Shown here piece after piece: positions 8,043 to 10,438 of a stretch of 10,438 bases of DNA. The translations under genes and the position numbers were made by a program. The DNA lies in NCBI GenBank assembly GCA_014380155.1, contig JACMKJ010000551.1:1-10438 (forward strand), given 5' to 3'. This stretch comes from Rhizobacter sp. (GTDB lineage Bacteria > Pseudomonadota > Gammaproteobacteria > Burkholderiales > Burkholderiaceae_C). The notes under the pieces were generated by a model. That model was not told where the DNA came from and did no database searches. It saw nothing but the letters and a program-made list of their open reading frames with translations. Position 1 is the stretch's first letter. Each line of letters starts with the position of its first letter.

Positions 8043-8522
8043 ATGACCGATACCACCGACCCCCACCACTCCATTGCGCAGCGCCAGGCCTGGCTGTCGG
8101 TGCTGGCGCATGCGCCTCGCGCCGCGCTGGCCGAGCATGCCCAACGCTGCGCCCTCGGCCAGGCCTTCGACTGGCTGCGCGAGCCCGAGATCGGCCTGGC
8201 CCTGGTGCGCGCACGCATCGCCAACCGCGGCGACCGCTTCAACCTGGGTGAGGTGACGCTGACCCGCTGCATCGCCCGGGTGTCGTTGGACGGCCACGCC
8301 ACGGCGGGAGTCGGGCATGTGCTGGGGCGCGACGAACAACGTGCACGCTGGGTGGCGCAGCTCGACGCCTTGCTTCAGCAGCCCACGCTGCATGAGCCGC
8401 TGCTGGCCGAGGTGATCCACCCGTTGCGTGTGCAACGCGAAGCGGCGTTGGCGCACGAGCAGGCGCGCCATGCGGCGAGCCGTGTGTCCTTCTATACCTT
8501 GCAGTCGGAGGCCACCCCATGA
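8043..8522 (+). CDS. phnG: C-P lyase core subunit PhnG
   Basis: PhnG is a structural and catalytic subunit of the PhnGHIJ core complex. With PhnI it takes part in forming the 5-triphosphoribosyl-1-phosphonate intermediate. The protein is 159 residues (E. coli about 150). Family features are the start QRQAWLSVLAHAPRAALAEH, the motif PEIGLALVRARIANRGDRFNLGE and TRC-x-ARV, followed by GVGHVLGRD. The ATG at 8043 is the only plausible start, since the same frame upstream runs through phnF antisense sequence. No Shine-Dalgarno precedes it; a palindrome ends 6 nt upstream. The stop overlaps the phnH start as ATGA. Confidence 0.93.
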   Translation: MTDTTDPHHSIAQRQAWLSVLAHAPRAALAEHAQRCALGQAFDWLREPEIGLALVRARIANRGDRFNLGEVTLTRCIARVSLDGHATAGVGHVLGRDEQRARWVAQLDALLQQPTLHEPLLAEVIHPLRVQREAALAHEQARHAASRVSFYTLQSEATP

Positions 8523-9133
8523 CGGCGGATCTCCTGGCCACCATGCCGCGTGGCTTTGCCGATGCGACGCACGACGCGCAGTCGGTGTTTCGCAGCGTGC
8601 TCGAGGCCTTGTCGCGCCCCGGCCGCCTGCAAACACTGGTGGCCAGCGACGGCCTGCAGGCCCCCGCGCCCCTGTCGCGCGGCCTCACCGCGCTGCTGCT
8701 GACCTTGCTCGACACCGAAACCTCGCTGCACCTCGCCGACCCGCTGGCGAGCGACGCGGCCTGGATGTACTGTCGCTTTCACACCGGCGTGCAACGCGAG
8801 GACGATGCGGCGCCGGCAGACTTTGTCGCCACCCGTTCCACGCACGCGCAGCTCGACGGCCTGCGCCTGGGCAGCGACGAGGTGCCACAACAAGGCAGCA
8901 CGCTGATCGTCGACACCGGCAGCCTGGCACTCGAACGCGGCGCACGCTTGCGCCTCACGGGCCCGGGCATCGAGCACGAACAGCACATGGGTTTGTGCGG
9001 CCTGCCGATCGCCTTCTGGCAACAGCGCATCGCGATGCAGCCCTTGTTCCCGCGCGGCGTCGACTTGCTGCTGGTGTGCGGCTCGCAGCTGATCGGCGTG
9101 CCTCGCTCCACCGTCATGACTCTGGAAGGCTGA
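8519..9133 (+). CDS. phnH: C-P lyase core subunit PhnH
   Basis: PhnH is part of the PhnGHIJ complex. It has a PLP-transferase-like fold without its cofactor and is essential for phosphonate breakdown. The protein is 204 residues (E. coli about 194). Diagnostic segments are an N-terminal GFADATHDAQSVFRSVLEAL, followed by SRPG, then LLLTLLDTETSLHL, FHTG, and near the end LTGPGIE followed by FPRGVDLLLVCG-x-x-LIGVPRSTV. The ATG at 8519 is set by the ATGA overlap with phnG and by GGAGG 7 nt upstream. phnI follows after 2 nt. Confidence 0.94.
   Translation: MTADLLATMPRGFADATHDAQSVFRSVLEALSRPGRLQTLVASDGLQAPAPLSRGLTALLLTLLDTETSLHLADPLASDAAWMYCRFHTGVQREDDAAPADFVATRSTHAQLDGLRLGSDEVPQQGSTLIVDTGSLALERGARLRLTGPGIEHEQHMGLCGLPIAFWQQRIAMQPLFPRGVDLLLVCGSQLIGVPRSTVMTLEG
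9124..9129 (+). promoter_or_regulatory. Ribosome binding site of phnI
   Basis: GGAAGG lies 6 nt before the GTG at 9136, inside the end of phnH. It supports the GTG as the phnI start in preference to the long open frame that extends upstream to 8428. Confidence 0.65.
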
Positions 9134-9135
9134 CC

Positions 9136-10221
9136 GTGTACATCGCCGTCAAGGGCGGAGAAGCCGCCATCGAAGCCTCGCGCCAGCTGCTGGCCAGCGC
9201 GCGCCGGGGTGACCCCGCCGTGCGTGAGCTGGAGGTCGCGCAGATCCGCGAGCAATTGGGCCTCTTGGTCGACCGCGTGATGGCCGAAGCCTCGCTCTAC
9301 GACCCCGAGCTGGCAGCGCTGGCGCTCAAGCAGGCGCGCGGTGATGCGGTCGAAGCCATCTTCTTGCTGCGCGCCTACCGCACCACCCTGCCGCGCGTGG
9401 CCGCCACTGAGCCGCTCGACACACAGCGCATGCGCGCGCGGCGGCGTGTGTCGGCCATCTTCAAGGATTTGCCGGGCGGCCAGCTGCTGGGGCCGACGTA
9501 TGACTACACGCAGCGGTTGATCGATTTTTCGTTGCTGGATACCGTTCGCCCTGAGCCCGTTGAAGGGCCGGCTTCGACAGGCTCAGCCGGAACTGAAGTG
9601 GCGACGATTCCGAATGCCCTCGACACCCTCGCCGACGAAGGCCTGATCGAAGCCGCGCTGCCGAGCGGGGTCGCCCTCGCTCCGCCCGACATCACCCGCG
9701 ACCCGCCCGTCTACCCGCTGCCCCGCAGCGCACGCCTGCAAATGCTGGCGCGCGCCGACGAAGGCTGGGTGCTCGGACTGGGTTACGCCACGCAGCGCGG
9801 TTATGCACACACGCACCCGTTCGGTGGCGACATCCGCTTCGGCGCCGTCGCCGTGGAAATCGTGCCCGACGAGCTGGGCTTCGCCATCGAGATCGGCGAG
9901 ATCGACGTGACCGAGTGCCAGATGATCAACCAGTTTGCCGGCTCCGCCAGCGTGCCGCCGCAGTTCACGCGCGGCTACGGCCTGGTGTACGGCCACGGGG
10001 AGCGCAAGGCGATGGCGATGTCGCTCGTCGACCGTGCGCTGCGAGCAGACGAGTTCGAAGAAGACATGACCGCCCCGGTTCAACAACAAGAGTTCGTGCT
10101 GCCGCAGGGCGACAACATCGAGGCCTCGGGGTTTGTGCAGCACTTGAAGCTGCCGCACTACGTGACCTTCGAGTCGGAGTTGCAGCTCATCCGCAAGCTG
10201 CGCGAGGAGGCCACCAAATGA
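9136..10221 (+). CDS. phnI: C-P lyase core subunit PhnI
   Basis: PhnI is a nucleosidase-like subunit that, with PhnG, PhnH and PhnL, displaces adenine from ATP by the phosphonate. The protein is 361 residues (E. coli about 354) and begins at GTG with the family start MYIAVKGGEAAIEASRQLL. Conserved blocks are QIREQLGLLVDRVMAEASLY, EAIFLLRAYRTTLPR, KDLPGGQLLGPTYDYTQRL, GYATQRGYAHTHPFGGDIR (histidine-rich, probable active-site region) and TECQMINQFAGSASVPPQFT. Residues 137-154 are not conserved in the family: they are encoded by a palindromic repeat at 9544-9593 that is in frame and carries no stop. The insertion falls in a variable linker after FSLLD, so the protein is probably still functional. 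The stop overlaps the phnJ start as ATGA. Confidence 0.94.
   Translation: MYIAVKGGEAAIEASRQLLASARRGDPAVRELEVAQIREQLGLLVDRVMAEASLYDPELAALALKQARGDAVEAIFLLRAYRTTLPRVAATEPLDTQRMRARRRVSAIFKDLPGGQLLGPTYDYTQRLIDFSLLDTVRPEPVEGPASTGSAGTEVATIPNALDTLADEGLIEAALPSGVALAPPDITRDPPVYPLPRSARLQMLARADEGWVLGLGYATQRGYAHTHPFGGDIRFGAVAVEIVPDELGFAIEIGEIDVTECQMINQFAGSASVPPQFTRGYGLVYGHGERKAMAMSLVDRALRADEFEEDMTAPVQQQEFVLPQGDNIEASGFVQHLKLPHYVTFESELQLIRKLREEATK
9544..9593. repeat. In-frame palindromic repeat element (PEPVEG type) inside phnI
   Basis: Two 22-nt arms (9544-9565 and 9572-9593) are imperfect inverted copies around a 6-nt loop, with 17 of 22 positions pairing by my count. Each contains a version of the core TTCGACAGGCTCAG or its complement, a dispersed short palindromic repeat I recognise from GC-rich proteobacterial genomes. 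Translated in the phnI frame it gives VRPEPVEG followed by PASTGSAGTE. It carries no gene and no stop in this frame. Confidence 0.8.
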
Positions 10222-10438
10222 TCGATGGTTATAACTTCGCATACTTGGACGAGCGCACCAAACGCATGATCCGCCGGGCGATCTTGAAAGCCGTTGCGAT
10301 CCCCGGCCATCAGGTGCCCTTCGGCTCGCGCGAAATGCCACTCGCCTACGGCTGGGGCACAGGCGGCATTCAAGTGACGGCCGCGGTGCTTGGGCCAAAC
10401 GATGTGCTCAAGGTCATCGACCAGGGCAGTGACGACAC
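10218..10438 (+). CDS. phnJ: C-P lyase catalytic subunit PhnJ, N-terminal part (runs off the right edge)
   Basis: PhnJ is the radical-SAM enzyme that cleaves the carbon-phosphorus bond of ribose-phosphonate intermediates. Only the first 73 residues are in the window (E. coli PhnJ is 281), so the iron-sulphur cysteines are not visible. The part seen is strongly diagnostic: GYNFAYLDERTKRMIRRAIL, then KAVAIPGHQVPFGSREMP, then AYGWGTGGIQVTA and LKVIDQGSDD. The ATG at 10218 is set by the ATGA overlap with phnI and by AGGAGG 7 nt upstream. Further phn genes (K, L, M) probably follow outside the window. Confidence 0.95.
   Translation, partial: MIDGYNFAYLDERTKRMIRRAILKAVAIPGHQVPFGSREMPLAYGWGTGGIQVTAAVLGPNDVLKVIDQGSDD

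Noticed and set aside
8428..9135. Upstream extension of the phnI frame
   Set aside because: This stretch runs through phnG and phnH in another frame. The PhnI family start MYIAVKGGE and its ribosome site place the start at 9136.

Overview
The window is high-GC, densely packed bacterial DNA with ATGA-type stop/start overlaps. It resembles a betaproteobacterium of the order Burkholderiales. I infer this from the protein sequences, the phn gene order and a PEPVEG-type palindromic repeat; no rRNA or marker gene here settles the taxonomy.

There are three functional blocks. (1) Pyrimidine (URC-type) block, all on the minus strand: the 5' part of a uracil phosphoribosyltransferase gene (upp) at 1-343, a DUF1688 protein (URC4 family) at 3413-4645, and a GTP-cyclohydrolase-II-like protein with the long URC1-type N-terminal extension at 4638-5912. 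These are the three enzyme families of the URC uracil-catabolism route first described in the yeast Lachancea kluyveri. (2) A three-gene plus-strand cassette lies between upp and urc4: a periplasmic family-3 solute-binding protein (538-1311), a two-TM GGDEF diguanylate cyclase (1283-2629) and a second, divergent solute-binding protein (2647-3387). No ABC permease or ATPase accompanies them, so they look like a ligand-to-c-di-GMP signalling unit rather than a transporter. (3) A C-P lyase phosphonate block: phnF, a DUF1045 2H-phosphoesterase-like gene and phnN run leftward (7975 to 5959). phnG, phnH, phnI and the start of phnJ run rightward (8043 to the window end). The two arms diverge from a 67-bp control region that holds a perfect 14-bp palindrome, the likely PhnF operator.

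The blocks touch. phnF, DUF1045, phnN, urc1 and urc4 all read in the same direction, with overlaps or a gap of only 46 bp. PhnN makes PRPP, and the UPRTase encoded by upp consumes PRPP with uracil, so the C-P lyase and uracil routes may be metabolically and transcriptionally linked. phnI carries an in-frame palindromic repeat encoding a short low-complexity peptide.

Every intergenic stretch is under 200 bp. The largest (344-537, between upp and the first binding-protein gene) contains two inverted repeats but no convincing promoter. I found no tRNA, rRNA, CRISPR array, insertion sequence or clear rho-independent terminator.
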